DNA of 64,000 nucleotides from Paralvinella palmiformis. Lineage: Eukaryota > Annelida > Polychaeta > Terebellida > Alvinellidae. Each line of letters opens with the position of its first letter. The stretch's first letter is position 1. Position numbers and translations under genes: made by a program. The notes under the pieces are model-generated. The model ran no database searches. It had not been told where the DNA came from and saw only the letters and a list, made by a program, of their open reading frames with translations. Where the stretch lies: assembly GCA_025642065.1 (NCBI GenBank), contig JAODUP010000149.1, forward strand, positions 187,501 through 251,500, in the 5' to 3' direction. Shown piece by piece: positions 1 to 12,699 of the stretch.

Positions 1-29
1 TAAGATAGTATTGGGGAGAATTGTTATTC

Positions 30-95
30 ACACACACACACACACTCACACATACATACATACACCACAACACGCACGCACACACGCGCGCGCGC

Positions 96-134
<39 letters not shown>
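30..134. repeat. Compound CA/CG/TA microsatellite
   Basis: Runs of CA change into CG-rich (cgcgcgcg) and then TA dinucleotides. The stretch 135-420 after it is unique AT-rich DNA in which I see nothing. Confidence 0.95.
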
Positions 135-536
135 GATAGTAATATTACCCATTAAGCTAGCTAACAACAATCATTAATGTATGAAGTTTACGTACCTGCC
201 ATCGTCATACCAGTAACAAGATATCACAGCCTGTATTAGCCTATTTTATTCTGTAACACCGTATAATAGCCTATATCAACCTATAAACGCCTTTAGTAAA
301 GTATATAGTCCTCAACAGTGAGGTCTATTCCAATATTGTGCGGCCTCCTATGATTGATTCCTCCACTTGGCGGCGCCACCCGCTGACTGGTAGGGAGCTT
401 AATTAGGAATAACATAACATTATTGGTAAGACAAGACATGTGCGTGTGCGCGTGCGTGCTTGTGTATCCGCAGGTGTGTGTGCGCGCGCGTGTGTGTCAT
501 TCAGTGACTGGATATTGCATTTCCAAGCTACGTGAG

Positions 537-540
<4 letters not shown>

Positions 541-601
<61 letters not shown>
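541..601. repeat. (TA)n microsatellite
   Basis: About 30 pure TA units, preceded at 437-497 by imperfect GTGTGC/GCGCGT dinucleotides. The short open frame across it is repeat translation. Confidence 0.95.
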
Positions 602-604
<3 letters not shown>

Positions 605-721
605 TCACACATGGAAATAAGTAGATATTAATGTTACAACTAAAACTAATTCACATTCGTTTAATAACTCATCATACCACACACACAGACAACACATACA
701 CATGCATATATAGATATATAC

Positions 722-723
<2 letters not shown>

Positions 724-777
<54 letters not shown>

Positions 778-813
778 TAGTATATATATATATTTATTTA
801 TTTATTTATTTAT
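724..813. repeat. (AT)n then (TTTA)n microsatellite
   Basis: Pure AT units, an AGATAG interruption, more TA, then about five TTTA/TTAT units. Confidence 0.9.
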
Positions 814-2190
814 TATCAAAGACATCATTCCTATTAATGTTTTTGTGGGCTGATATTAATTTATGTTATTAATGGTGTCATAAAGTTCTGTTATATATTA
901 ATATGTCATCGAAGTGGACTCTTCTAGTACGCCGACCTAAAATATCATAATGTTGTATGTTTTAATGGCATCATAACGGTTAATAAATAGCATACCAATT
1001 GCCGAAACAGAAGCGAGTGAACCTAAATAGGTTAATTATGTATAGAATCCCCTTACAGTCAAGATTCATAAAGTCTGGAGACATTTGTAATGATGTATCA
1101 TCTTCCTTTAATATTTATGTTGATAATATCGATGTTTAGGTAAACAGCGACATGAAGATAACTTTCTACATCAAGATTCTACATACTTATTTTGCGTGTA
1201 AAATAGGTCAATTCTCTATTTAAATACTATAATTAGATAATATAGAGTTCTTCTTCAAATACAGAAACAATTGCTCTACAGATTCCTACTTAATATCCAG
1301 ATTTATAAAATGTTCTTTTAGATCCATGTACAATACATTATGTATCAGAACATTCTGGTAATAACTGTACAGTGAAGATCTGTGTACGTATGATCCTGTT
1401 TTTACTTTAAGTGTATAACAGATAGAAATTCCATATTACGAATTAAAATGTGTACAGATGGATCAATATATTACAGTCATATTATTATATTGTGACTAGA
1501 TTGTTGTAAACTGGACGAACGACTGTTGTTTGTAAATTAATGGTTAATGAAAAAGAAATTTGGTGTGAATGTTTCTTAAACTTTATACAAACCAAACCAA
1601 TATTCTTATTAGTCAGTCCATTAATTATGTAATTACTTTAATTTGACAATGAACAATTCAGTCCTGATTTCGTGGTGTAATATTTTCAGAACCGATTTAA
1701 CTTATGACTAATTAGTAATCAGCATTAATCAGTTAAAGGGCAATTATAAAACTTTATGTAAACAATTGCCGGATTAAAGAGTGATACCTCAGGAACTAAA
1801 CGATATTTTTTCTAATCAAATGCTACAGAAAACGATATAAATAATTAGCTAATCTTTTCTGGACGAGATAGATCCAGATACATTACCTAAAGTCTATTTA
1901 CCTGTTTAAATCATCAAGGAATCATCGACAAATGAAAACAAAATCAAATACAGGTATGATATAATAAACATTATTAATTAGACTAGATATTATTATTGTT
2001 CAGATTATTGTTGGCTGTTTATATAAATTATTAGGAGGTCAATTCATCATATAACTTTACTTAAGCACTTTTTATTGGAGACAACGTTCTTTATTGAATC
2101 TTTACCTGGAATTTGATAAAAGTTAAGATAGTAAAAATATAGGTATTATATGTTGCTATTGATAAACATAATTATGTTTATTTGTGAATT
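814..2190. other. AT-rich spacer, unit U0, with epsilon block copy near 1060-1170
   Basis: No gene seen. Around 1090-1150 the text (atcatcttcctttaatattt ... gttgataatatcga ... aggtaaacagcgacatgaag) aligns with 13765-13830 (atcatcttcatttgaagctt ... gttgatgatatt ... agataaacagtaaagtgctg) and more weakly with 42615-42650 and 60045-60100. I read this as the epsilon block of the oldest visible unit of the array. The rest holds nothing I recognise. Confidence 0.45.
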
Positions 2191-2204
2191 AGTTTGTGTG
2201 TGTT

Positions 2205-2239
<35 letters not shown>

Positions 2240-2263
2240 ATGTGTGTGTGTGTGTGTGTGTGT

Positions 2264-2318
<55 letters not shown>

Positions 2319-2320
2319 CG
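2191..2320. repeat. (GT)n microsatellite
   Basis: Nearly pure GT dinucleotides with a few TTTGTG and TATG interruptions. It gives spurious Cys/Val and His/Thr open frames on the two strands. Confidence 0.95.
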
Positions 2321-3112
2321 CGATACGGGAGGGACATTTTAAGTCATCAATTATCAAACATTTAATGATACAATACTGTTACTTCACGGCTTCCCTTAAC
2401 ACGTATTATTGACAACAGCTAATAAAAGTTCTCGGTCATGAGCTATATTTTCTTCAGTTCTGTCCAGCTGCAGTCAATTGTTGTGATGTCAACAGAATCC
2501 TGCTTGACCTTGGGGTATCCGGGGACTTCTGGCTTTAACCACGTGACTTCATATATCTTCGAGAAGAGGTATCTCCCTTTATCAGCTTCCTATTATCTTT
2601 TTGGAGATTTGTTATTTCTGTAAATTTATTTATTAGTTTCTACTTAGTATATCGAAATATTTTATCTGTTGTTATAAATATATATATTAATTTATTTATT
2701 TAGTTTATTATATGATATCACATGACAAATTGTTTGATCAGTGTGTGATGATGTCTAATGGTGTCGGTATTAATTATTTCTGTATAACTATATTCTAAGG
2801 TGTATCTTTGTTTTGAGACATAGATATGTTCTTCTCTCAAGCTACCGAAGCGCCATCTCTCGCGACATATAGCCATAACTGAGTACTGTATTAGTGTAGG
2901 ATCAGAACATGTTTACACACAATTGAACTCTGGATACTGTAGCAGTGAGATTCGATCCTGCTCCTGTAACTGGTTAGGATATGGTCACCCCGAAGTCATT
3001 GGTTTGAAGAGGTAACAGAACAACCGAAAAGATAACGATATTAACTTCCCAAACAGAATTCGATTATGTTAAATAGTACGAAAAACATGTAATATAAAAT
3101 ACTTACTTCATT
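2321..3112. other. Intergenic DNA, nothing recognised
   Basis: Unique sequence without a credible open frame. The ORF at 2438-2623 has no recognisable motif. A somewhat GC-richer patch at 2840-3000 has no identified content. Confidence 0.6.
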
Positions 3113-3862
3113 ACATCACCAACAACACTACTGTATACAATTACAAACTTCCTACTGTTCTACATCAACAACAACACTACTGTATACAATTACAAACTTC
3201 CTACTGTTCTACATCACCAACAACACTACTGTATACAATTACAAACTTCCTACTGTTCTACATCAACAACAACACTACTGTATACAATTACAAACTTCCT
3301 ACTGTTCTACATCACCAACAACACTACTGTATACAATTACAAACTTCCTACTGTTCTACATCAACAACAACACTACTGTATACAATTACAAACTTCCTAC
3401 TGTTCTACATCAACAACAACACTACTGTATACAATTACAAACTTCCTACTGTTCTACATCAACAACAACACTACTGTATACAATTACAAACTTCCTACTG
3501 TTCTACATCACCAACAACACTACTGTATACAATTACAAACTTCCTACTGTTCTACATCAACAACAACACTACTGTATACAATTACAAACTTCCTACTGTT
3601 CTACATCAACAACAACACTACTGTATACAATTACAAACTTCCTACTGTTCTACATCAACAACAACACTACTGTATACAATTACAAACTTCCTACTGTTCT
3701 ACATCACCAACAACACTACTGTATACAATTACAAACTTCCTACTGTTCTACATCAACAACAACACTACTGTATACAATTACAAACTTCCTACTGTTCTAC
3801 ATCAACAACAACACTACTGTATACAATTACAAACTTCCTACTGTTCTACATCAACAACAACA
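3113..3862. repeat. 49-bp minisatellite, about 15.3 copies
   Basis: Direct period of 49 bp (ctgtatacaat recurs at 3131, 3180 and so on). Copies are nearly identical and differ mainly at one position, acatcaCc versus acatcaAc. The C variant is in copies 1, 3, 5, 9 and 13, so the array shows first a two-copy and then a four-copy higher-order period. A decayed skirt of similar composition (actac, caacaac) runs on to about 4110. Confidence 0.97.
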
Positions 3863-4345
3863 ATACATTGTTTTAAACATTTAAATTGCCCACTACACTA
3901 CAACGCAAAGAATACTACCTGATAATATTGGTGCAAACTACCTCTACAATACAACAACAACAACGCTACCCTATAATAGCGCAAACAGCTCACTACACTA
4001 CGTCACCAACAATACTACCGTATAACATTACAAATTACTCACTATATTACAGTCCTAACGGCACTACCAACTACCTACTAAACTACAAATTACACAATAC
4101 TACTCTTTAATTCTCTTCTGAGCTGGTCATTACACTAGATAACAATAGACATATGATACACATCTGTAATAAAACAACAACAAATCTTATTATATTAATA
4201 TAAAGGTTATAAAGATACTATTCTGATCGTGATAAAGGTGAATAAATATAAAGTTTATTGCGACTCTTTAATAATCAGAACTAACTAATGATGACATTTA
4301 GCCTAACTCCATCTCTAATTATATCAACTTCAGTGACACTAAACA
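3863..4345. other. Degenerate skirt of the 49-bp array and AT-rich DNA
   Basis: Up to about 4110 the sequence is rich in actac/caacaac words like the array before it. The 74-residue open frame there is repeat-derived. Nothing recognised from 4110 to 4345. Confidence 0.5.
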
Positions 4346-4349
4346 GCTC

Positions 4350-4545
4350 TCATCGATAACCAATCTTTTATCTTCTTTTCGCTGATGAATAAAACAAAAG
4401 GTCTTCGACCCTTTGAACCTTTTACACATGACAGAACGGCTACGATCCTCTATCTAGCAGAACAATGGTCTATGAAAGGCATTTTGTAGCCAGTTAAGCG
4501 ACGACCATTTAACAGAAAATAAATCGATCTAAGAAGTCAGTGAGC
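4350..4545. repeat. Paralogous block, copy of 19660-19835
   Basis: Shared words in order with 19660-19835: gaacaatggt / gaacaaaggt, tatgaaaggcattttgtagcc / tatagaaaggtcttttgtagcc, agttaagcgacga / aattcagcgatga, atttaacagaaaataaat in both. It lies between the epsilon copy at 1.06 kb and the gamma copy at 8.25 kb, as its partner lies between epsilon (13.4 kb) and gamma (21.1 kb). Confidence 0.6.
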
Positions 4546-4559
4546 CTTAAAAACAGCTT

Positions 4560-4650
4560 TGTCACGGCTGTGGTTGTTAAAGTGTCAGGAGTTCATCACA
4601 AGGTTATGGGTTCGGTTCTTTTCTGTATAAGTAATTAGGGCCACCAGTGA
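4560..4650 (+). repeat. tRNA-derived SINE head fragment
   Basis: The text gctgtggttgttaaag resembles a Pol III box A, and tgggttcggttc about 35 nt later resembles box B, the spacing of a tRNA promoter. There is no cloverleaf and no identified tail, so this is at most a fragment of a decayed SINE. Confidence 0.35.
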
Positions 4651-4935
4651 GACCACAACTAATCAATATTTACTGTACGTTGACAGTTTGGAGTAACATC
4701 GTATTTTGAGATGATTTTGTGTTTACATCTCTGAGATCATATTAATTAGACTTGATGAAATAGATATATACAGTTTATAATTTGCTGCTAAAATCTTAAC
4801 AAACTAATAATATATTTAATATTCTACTCACATCAACTTATCTATGAAATTACTCGAAATGTTATCAGAACACTCAGTCTATAGTCAATAACCAGAGGCC
4901 ACGCCACCTCTGTACAATCAGCCTATAATGAGTTC

Positions 4936-5204
4936 ACACACGCACGCACGCACACACGCACGTATACACCGGCACGCACGCACGCCGGTAAGCACGCACA
5001 CACACACACACACAACATACACAGACGAAATTTTACACACATACAACACACACAGAACATACACACGCCGAATCACACACACATGCACGCATGCATGCAT
5101 GCACGCATGCATAAACACATACATACACACACACACAAAACACATACACATACAACATACACACATGCAAACACACTGGCGCGCGCAAACACGCACGCAC
5201 ACAT
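4936..5204. repeat. Compound CA microsatellite (CACG, CATA, CATG)
   Basis: CA-based dinucleotides with interspersed cgca, cata and gcatgcat steps. The His/Thr frames on plus and Cys/Val frames on minus are repeat translations. Confidence 0.95.
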
Positions 5205-5270
5205 TTACTTTAGCAGAGCTGATAGCACTGTAGCTCACATACCTCTAGAACACGGATTCAGATAATAAAC

Positions 5271-5324
<54 letters not shown>

Positions 5325-5354
5325 TCAATAATAATAATAATAATAATAATAATA
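5271..5354. repeat. (AAT)n microsatellite
   Basis: About 26 AAT units with one interruption (aaaaaatc). Confidence 0.95.
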
Positions 5355-7443
5355 ACCTTGGTCTAACTGGAGGTGTGGTAGCCTACAGACCTATAGTTCT
5401 TGACACAAAACATTCTATAATTAAATGTTAATGAAATAAATATTATCCATTTGGCTTGATCACTTTATATCAAATCCTTAAATACATCACTTTTATACAT
5501 TAATAAAGCTTTCATTTAATCTATTAGTCCAATAACGGAACAAGGATCTTTATGATAATTGCATTAACTAACAAAAATAAACTTGATTATACAGAGCTGC
5601 CTACTATCATCTAATTACATCCACTATCTAAAGTAATCTTGATAATAGTAATATTTTATTACAGTGATACATGCCCTTGTTGCAAATGTTATCATATAAC
5701 TATTACTCCTTTAGTATCTGAGCACTCACTTTATGCAAAAGGTTGTCTTCGTTAGTTTAAACTTATTACTGAAATTCATTCATTCAATATTGATATCCCA
5801 GGCATACAATATTGACAATTCAATATTTATAATTTAATTCTAGATACATGATATTTTCACTGTACTTCACCTTATTACGTCTGTGATAATAAAGGTCCTT
5901 CATTAAAGGAGCTGTTCACCTTCATTTCAAAATTTCAGGACTAATACAAACATGCTCACACAAGTTATATATTATGTCAAAATGTGAACACGATCAATCA
6001 CATTTTATATAGTCCAGTCCAAAATGCTGATTAATTTATTATTATCTATTTTGAGGATAGATATATACCGGATTCTTCTGAAATCTGACGTCACTTAATA
6101 CAAGTTGTTTCTACTATCCGGTGCTAACAATGTAAACAGAGGCCAGACATACATGTATTTTCGAAACAGAAGCATATTTACGAATAATATAGTATTATTA
6201 CTCCAAGCCTCCTAAATGGCTAAATAAAACTATATAACGAAATACCTCAAGATGATTGCTTTGTTCTTTTGTAACAAGAAGCATCTACCGAACTGTCAGT
6301 AGTTAGGTTGAGCACAAGGTCTGCCAAGGTCATAAAGATGGCCAAGTCAGAGCATCTGTGACCTAACTTGATCGGGGGATCTGGATGACTAGATAATCAT
6401 TGTGCCACCTGGCGTCAGAAAACGTGGCCCTTTTTCCTCCCTTCCAGGAATGTGGAGTATTTCCTTATATCTATGATTCAAGTTTATAATAATTATTGTG
6501 GGATTTGGGATTACTTTTATAAGCATTCCACATTTAATGTGTATTATTATTATTATTATTATAACCTAGTACAATTCACCGGCTTCGAGTTAATGAACTT
6601 TATCATTTGTACTGTCTCGATTGACTTTTTCCTAGTAAATGGCGATGTCCGTCATACATCAGAGATTCTAGTCAACAGCCAACCAATCTTCAACACTATA
6701 GAATCCTCTAATATTGCTCACCATGTCTCATAAAGAATAACCTAATGTTGTATTTCATGACGTCGTAACACGTGACGGCTCCGAGACCTTTCGCCACCAA
6801 AGCCTTTTAGCCACAATTCCCATTCAGCGAATACCAAATTTACTGAGTCCATTCGTAACTAATTTGTTTGGTTTATTCGCCACCCGCAATCGTTGTTACG
6901 TATTTTACATTTAAATTAAGTTCTATTGCAAACTAATTTTATTTTATTGGTGACTTAGTGATATTTGGTTTTGGGTTTTCTGTCAAGTTGGAGTATTGTA
7001 ATTTAATTGGCATTTTAATATTCATTATCATTTACTAATTATACAATTACAATATTGATAATCGCCTTAATCATGACACTGATATTTGATTTTTGAAGGT
7101 TTTGATAAACAATAAGCTACTTATAATTTTAATACTTTTTACACAATATATCCGTATATAACTCTGGAACTCTTTGCAGGTTGAGACTATTAAACGTTAA
7201 GCTAGATATTAATTGTATTTATATTCATCATCTGTGCTGTCCATGTAGACGCAATTTGTTGCTTTGCTATAATAAATTATTTACTAAATAGTTCCTATAA
7301 TCATGGTGAACAAACATTAGGGAATACATTTATCAGTCAATTGATCTTAATAACCACAGAAAATAATTCCTGTAATATGGGTTTAATGTCAGGTTGTCAC
7401 AAAAAAATCTTTTAATTAACATGCGTTTTGTTATTGTTATCAA
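5355..7443. other. Intergenic AT-rich DNA
   Basis: No gene supported. The 93-residue frame 6452-6733 contains a Tyr run from an ATT microsatellite (6542-6562) and no motif. At 5905 a short ttaaaggagctgttcacc resembles the termini of TTAA-targeting MITEs, but no matching opposite end was found. A perfect TGACGTCA lies at 6086-6093. Patches 6300-6440 and 6770-6900 are GC-richer without recognisable content. Confidence 0.5.
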
Positions 7444-8035
7444 GGAGAGTTTCACATATATGCAATGATAATGTATTATGTCTATAATATATCAACATAT
7501 AGTATATTACGTCTATAATATGACAACAGATTATTTAATACGTCTATAATATGTCAACAGATGATTTAGTACGTTTAAATATGTCAACAGGTGATATATT
7601 ACATCTATTATATGTCAACAGGTGATGTATTATGTCTATAACATGTCAACAGATTATGTATTATGTCTAAAATATTTCAACACTTGATGCATTATGTCTA
7701 CAGCATATCAAAACAGTATGTGTTTCGTCTACAATATGTCAACAGATGATGTATTATGTCAACATATGATGTGTTATGTCAATAGATGATGTATGTTGTC
7801 TAATATATGATGTGGTATATCTATAATATGTGAACAGACGATGTATTATGCCTGTGATATGCCAAAAGATGAAGAATTATGTTTAAAATATGTCAACAAA
7901 TGAAGTGTTCTGTCTATAATATGTGAACAGATGATGTGTTATGTCTACAATATGTCAATAGATGATGCATTATCTCTATAACATGTCAATAGATGATGTA
8001 ACATGTCTATACCATGTCAACAGATAATATGTTGC
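7444..8035. repeat. Degenerate 31-bp minisatellite
   Basis: About 19 diverged copies of a unit built from tatgtctataatatgtcaac plus agatgatgtat. Copies vary by substitutions and small indels; some lose the first half (7755-7800). It is much older-looking than the 49-bp and 65-bp arrays. Confidence 0.85.
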
Positions 8036-8244
8036 ATTTCGTTTACATATGTACACTAACTATTCAACCAATTTGATCGAGAATAAAGTTGGCTAGAAGA
8101 AGGAAATGAAGTCGACTTTTTAAATGGCAATGAAAACTCGAAAATTATGGGTGGCACGAAAATCTCGGTGACGAAAGATCCCTTTTCCCTGATGACGGAT
8201 AAACTATTTAACGAGTGTCATGGCGACACCTGCTCCAGCTGAAG

Positions 8245-8345
8245 GCAATACTTGGTGATGATTGTTGATCTTGTCACCATGACAACCATCGACACAGTCG
8301 TGATGGTCACAATAAGATAAAACTGGTGTCCATGATGGTGATCAC
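8245..8345. repeat. Gamma block copy, unit U0
   Basis: Shares ttggtgat ... tcaccatgacaaccat ... gtcgtga with 21335-21385 (ttggtgat ... tcaccatgacaaccat ... gtcataa), and both are followed within about 50 bp by a CA/GT microsatellite. This supports the order seen in unit U1. Confidence 0.5.
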
Positions 8346-8389
8346 GTGATTGGGTCAGCATCATGTGAAAATGTGATAGTCGTGAAAAT

Positions 8390-8403
8390 TATATATATAT
8401 ATG

Positions 8404-8497
<94 letters not shown>

Positions 8498-8512
8498 TGT
8501 GTGCGTGTGTAA
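8390..8512. repeat. TA then (GT)n microsatellite
   Basis: TA units followed by some 50 GT units with gcgt and gtat interruptions. Open frames on both strands are repeat translations. Confidence 0.95.
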
Positions 8513-8559
8513 TGCATGTGGTGGTATCAAATTTTGTTTTCATGTTTTTTTATAAAATA

Positions 8560-9080
8560 GTTACGGCTGGCACCAGGGGGATTTTTACCTTTTTCAACTC
8601 TTGCCAATTATAAAAAATCCCAAACCCGATTTTTAAATTAAATATTTTAACCTGAAATTATAAAATTTTTAAATTACTAGTTAAAATCAGAGTAAAAATG
8701 AAAAAAAAATAATAATTATATTTTAAAACAATCCCCCGAAAAGAATAATTCTAAATATTAAAAGTAATTATAAATTATTTAAAGGTTATCATTTTAAAAA
8801 GCCAAGAAAGATTTTTTAACCTAAAATGGAAAAATTAAATATTTTTAAAACACTTTATGAATAATAATTATAAGCATAATTCAGATTACTTCCCATTAAT
8901 TTTTTAAAGAAGCAGCGGATTTTTTAACACACACAACCCACGCAGCAACCCCACAACACACACACAACCCAATCAACTTAACAAAACTCAACCCTAGGCC
9001 AAAAAATACAACCGACTTCAAACCCCAAAAAACAAAATAAATTAACCGACACAACTACAACAAGCATGGTTAGTCCGTAC
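8560..9080. other. Low-complexity stretch, possibly a corrupted second copy of 9.15-9.6 kb
   Basis: Text from about 8690 to 8850 follows 9340-9495 word for word but with many homopolymer changes. The run taattataaattatttaaag through ttatcatttta is shared exactly at 8767 and 9426. Homopolymers are over-long (attttttaacc, aaaaaaaaataataat). From 8930 to 9060 the sequence becomes simple CA/AACCC-like text. It begins right after a GT microsatellite, where assemblies often break. Confidence 0.45.
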
Positions 9081-9334
9081 ACATAATTCTTTCTAAATAG
9101 AAAACATAACATGTAAAGTAAATACTTTTAAAATAATAATGAAACATGTATACCTGTAGATAAAATTTTTCCATTTTTGAAAAAACTTCCATATAAAAGC
9201 ATCCCTAAATCCTGTTTATTCTATCAGATAGAATTAAAGATATCCGTATCTCACCTGAAGTGATGTTATAAATATGTGTTAATCTCACTAGTCTCACATT
9301 TTTAGATCAGATTGTAGACGGAGAATAGAAGATG

Positions 9335-9503
9335 ATAATAATAATAATAATAATAATAATGTATATTTAATAATGATCATCCACCAGAAAATCTGAATAT
9401 ATTCTAAACTCATTTAATCAATGCTAATTATAAATTATTTAAAGGTTATCATTTTATAGAAATTTTGATTAGTTCCTAAAATAGGAACACCTTATTAAAT
9501 CGA

Positions 9504-9555
<52 letters not shown>
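9335..9555. repeat. (AAT)n and (ATT)n microsatellites
   Basis: AAT units at 9338-9361 and about 15 ATT units at 9508-9554, in mutually complementary orientation and so able to pair as an inverted repeat about 150 bp apart. Confidence 0.9.
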
Positions 9556-9556
<1 letters not shown>

Positions 9557-9726
9557 GAAATATTCACTTTGATGATTATTTTGAACCTATATACTATTAA
9601 TATCATAATGATATTTTTAATATCGTTTTTCTTTATGCAAGTGTAAGCTTACTTTGTCATATTTCACGATTCACTTCGTATTATTATTTAAAGGAAGCAT
9701 TTGGCTGTTAGTATTTTATTATTATC

Positions 9727-9731
9727 ACACA

Positions 9732-9762
<31 letters not shown>

Positions 9763-9771
9763 GCGCACACA
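9727..9771. repeat. (CA)n(CG)n microsatellite
   Basis: CA units pass directly into nine or so CG units and back to CA. Long alternating purine-pyrimidine tracts of this kind can adopt Z-DNA. Confidence 0.95.
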
Positions 9772-9862
9772 CAGGGTCATATTAACAACATTATAGGCCC
9801 TGGCCAAAGCAGTGCACAGGGGGCCTTACATATACAACAGCCCATAGGAATAAACACATAAG

Positions 9863-9965
9863 TGGCTGAGATCCGTACACATACATACATACAAGGATGG
9901 TTGAAATCCGTACACATACATACATACAAGGATGGTTGAGATCCGTACACATACATGTACATGAG
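9863..9965. repeat. 35-bp minisatellite, three copies
   Basis: The phrase atccgtacacatacat starts at 9871, 9906 and 9941, a strict 35-bp period. The minus-strand frames up to 116 residues across it have no recognisable domain. Confidence 0.9.
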
Positions 9966-10117
9966 GTTGCAGAGATGACCAGATTATTACATGATATGTG
10001 AATGGCAATGTCCATTTGTAATATAATAACAAACATGTATAGTTTAGTATAATATAGTTGTCATTTATTGACAACAAGAACGTTCCATACCAAAGATAAA
10101 ACACACTATAACAACAC

Positions 10118-10604
10118 CATGGTGTAGTATAGTCCAGCCATACATAGATTACTGCTCCCAGATATGGACACCACACATAGTTAGAGATATCCAGTATCTG
10201 ACCTAAATTATTGGGATTGACTATCAGCCCTCAAGATGTACTATCAGGAGAGGAGGATGGAAAGATACAGAATTATATACACCTGGAAAATTCTAGAAGG
10301 AATTGCCCGAAATGTTAGAAAACAATTATACACATCAACAAGGTAGGGTCGCCTGGACCAAGTCTCCCAAATAAAACAGTGTACATCTGTCAATAAAAAA
10401 GGGAGCCTTAACATTAGTGATGCACAGCCTTCCAGTTTCAAGCACAAACTTGATAAATACCTGCAAAATTCCTAGAAAAACCAAAAATACCAGGCTACAC
10501 AATCGAAACGGACACAAACTCCATCACATCTATGAGGAGTTCCGAGAAAGTTGAGTAATACAGCTGAGGCGGAGTCACCGACTTGGGCGGAGAGATTATA
10601 CTCT
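10118..10604 (+). pseudogene. LINE reverse-transcriptase C-terminal fragment (jockey/CR1-like)
   Basis: Reading plus with frame changes gives the post-catalytic end of a non-LTR retrotransposon ORF2: an IDYCSQIWTPH motif near 10135-10175, YQERRMERYRIIYTWKILEG near 10240-10300, then SSFKHKLDKYLQ (about 10432-10470) and a final segment IPGYTIETDTNSI ending at a TAA near 10560. These phrases are typical of jockey/CR1-type LINE C-termini. Stops and frameshifts break every frame. Everything upstream (catalytic RT, endonuclease) is missing, the usual 5' truncation. The element runs directly into the CTAA array, which looks like its expanded 3' tail. Confidence 0.8.
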
Positions 10605-11252
<648 letters not shown>

Positions 11253-11610
11253 GTCACAACATACATATATTAGTATGGAGCTCCTAGGCTCGTTAGTCCC
11301 ATGGACACATATCCAGCGTGCTCGTGCTTTAAGACTCCACACGCTATCATAATGTTGTAGTTCTATAGTGGTATTACTGTAATAAAGAAAATTATAACAC
11401 ATAATCTATATTTATAAGATTTATTTTTTATGATATTTCTACATTTCTTCCTTCACTAAGCTGATTATTTATATGAGCTATCATAAATATCATGTTTACT
11501 GATAACTTGTTTACCCAAACAATTCAGAAGATTACAATTGAATACTGAAAATATATGCCATATGGCCTACGTGGTTCTGTAAACAACAAAGTTATATCTC
11601 GGATAACTAG
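11253..11610. other. Spacer, nothing recognised
   Basis: Unique sequence between two tandem arrays. I see no coding or structural signal. Confidence 0.6.
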
Positions 11611-12270
11611 TGTTGTCGTTGTCGTTGTTGTTCTCGTTGTTGTTATTGTCGTTGTCGTTGTCGTTTTTGTTGTTGTTGTTGTCGTTGTTGTTGTTGTCGT
11701 CGTCGTTGTTGGCGTTGTCGTTGTTGTTATAATTGTCGTTGTCGTTGTTGTTGTTGTCGTTGTCGTTGCTTTTGTTGGGTTTTTTGTTGTCGTTGTCGTC
11801 GTTATTAGCGCTTTTGTCGTTGTTATTTTGTCGTTGTCGTTTTTGCTTGTTGTTGTCGTTGTTGTGGTGTTGTCGTCGTTGTTGTCGTTGTTGTCGTTAT
11901 CGTTGTTGTTATAAGTTGTCGTTGTCGTTGTTGGAGTTCATGTCGTTGTCGTTGTTGTTGTTGTCGTTGTCCTTGCTGTTGTTGGTGATGTTGTCGTTGT
12001 CGTTGTCGTCGTTATTAGCGCTGTTGTCGTTGTTATTGTCGTTGTCGTTTTTGTTGTTGTTGTCGTTGTTGTGGTCATTGTCGTCGTTGTTGTCGTTGTT
12101 ATCGTTGTCGTTGTTGTTATTATTGTTGTTGTCGTTGTCGTTGTTGATGTTGTCGTTATTGTTGTTGGCGTTGTTGTCGTTGTCGTTGTCGTCGTTATTG
12201 TCGCTGTTTTCGTTGTTGTTGTCGTTGTCGTTGTTGTTATTGTCGTTGTCGTTGTTGTGGTTGTTGTTTT
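11611..12270. repeat. GTTGTC/GTTGTT trinucleotide array with a superperiod
   Basis: Mostly GTT and GTC triplets. The landmark gttattagcgct recurs at 11801 and 12011 (210 bp apart), with a weaker relative (gttattgtcgctg) at 12194, so the array duplicated in larger blocks after formation. Frames of 119, 201 and 69 residues (poly-Val, poly-Ser/Leu) are translations of the array. Indels that are not multiples of three shift the frame repeatedly, which argues against a coding role. Confidence 0.9.
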
Positions 12271-12699
12271 ATATCACTGATTCCTTTAGATGTCGTGTAT
12301 ACGCAATTAGCCATAAAGAGATATTTATGCTCTTCTAAATCATAACGCAAACATTTAAATAACTCATCAGTAACAATATGATAATCGACATGATAAGAAT
12401 GATTGTAACAATGGCGTCAATTTATCACTAACTTCGTTGATCTTTAACATCTCAAATCACAAATAAAGTTGTCAATTGATTAAACATCATTTTCGGGAAT
12501 AGACTACTTCGTGTTATATTATCAAAATGATAACAACAGTTAGTACTAACGTCTGGATAATTTTCATAATATATATTTACAACAACACGGATATCATCAT
12601 TATTATCTGTGTAATTATCTATTGTTGGCTGTATATCAGTGGGTCTCTCTTTCAATAAAACTATTGTTTTTGTTTACTACAATTGGGAGTAGTACAGTT
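12271..12699. other. AT-rich spacer, nothing recognised
   Basis: No gene; the 67-residue minus frame at 12452-12655 has no motif. Confidence 0.55.

Noticed and set aside
3113..3862. CRISPR-like regular array
   Set aside because: Units are contiguous with no unique spacers, and the genome is animal. The same applies to the 38-, 35- and 65-bp arrays.
5905..5990. TTAA-targeting MITE start (ttaaaggagctgttcacc)
   Set aside because: No inverted partner end was found downstream; the same holds for 46184.
6452..6733. A 93-residue ORF
   Set aside because: Contains a Tyr run from an ATT microsatellite, shows no motif, and has no paralogous support.
9777..10176. Overlapping minus-strand ORFs of 61-116 residues
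   Set aside because: They cover a 35-bp minisatellite and the antisense of a LINE fragment; no motif.
11555..12338. Poly-Val and Ser/Leu-rich ORFs up to 201 residues
   Set aside because: They are translations of the GTT/GTC array; frames switch with non-triplet indels.
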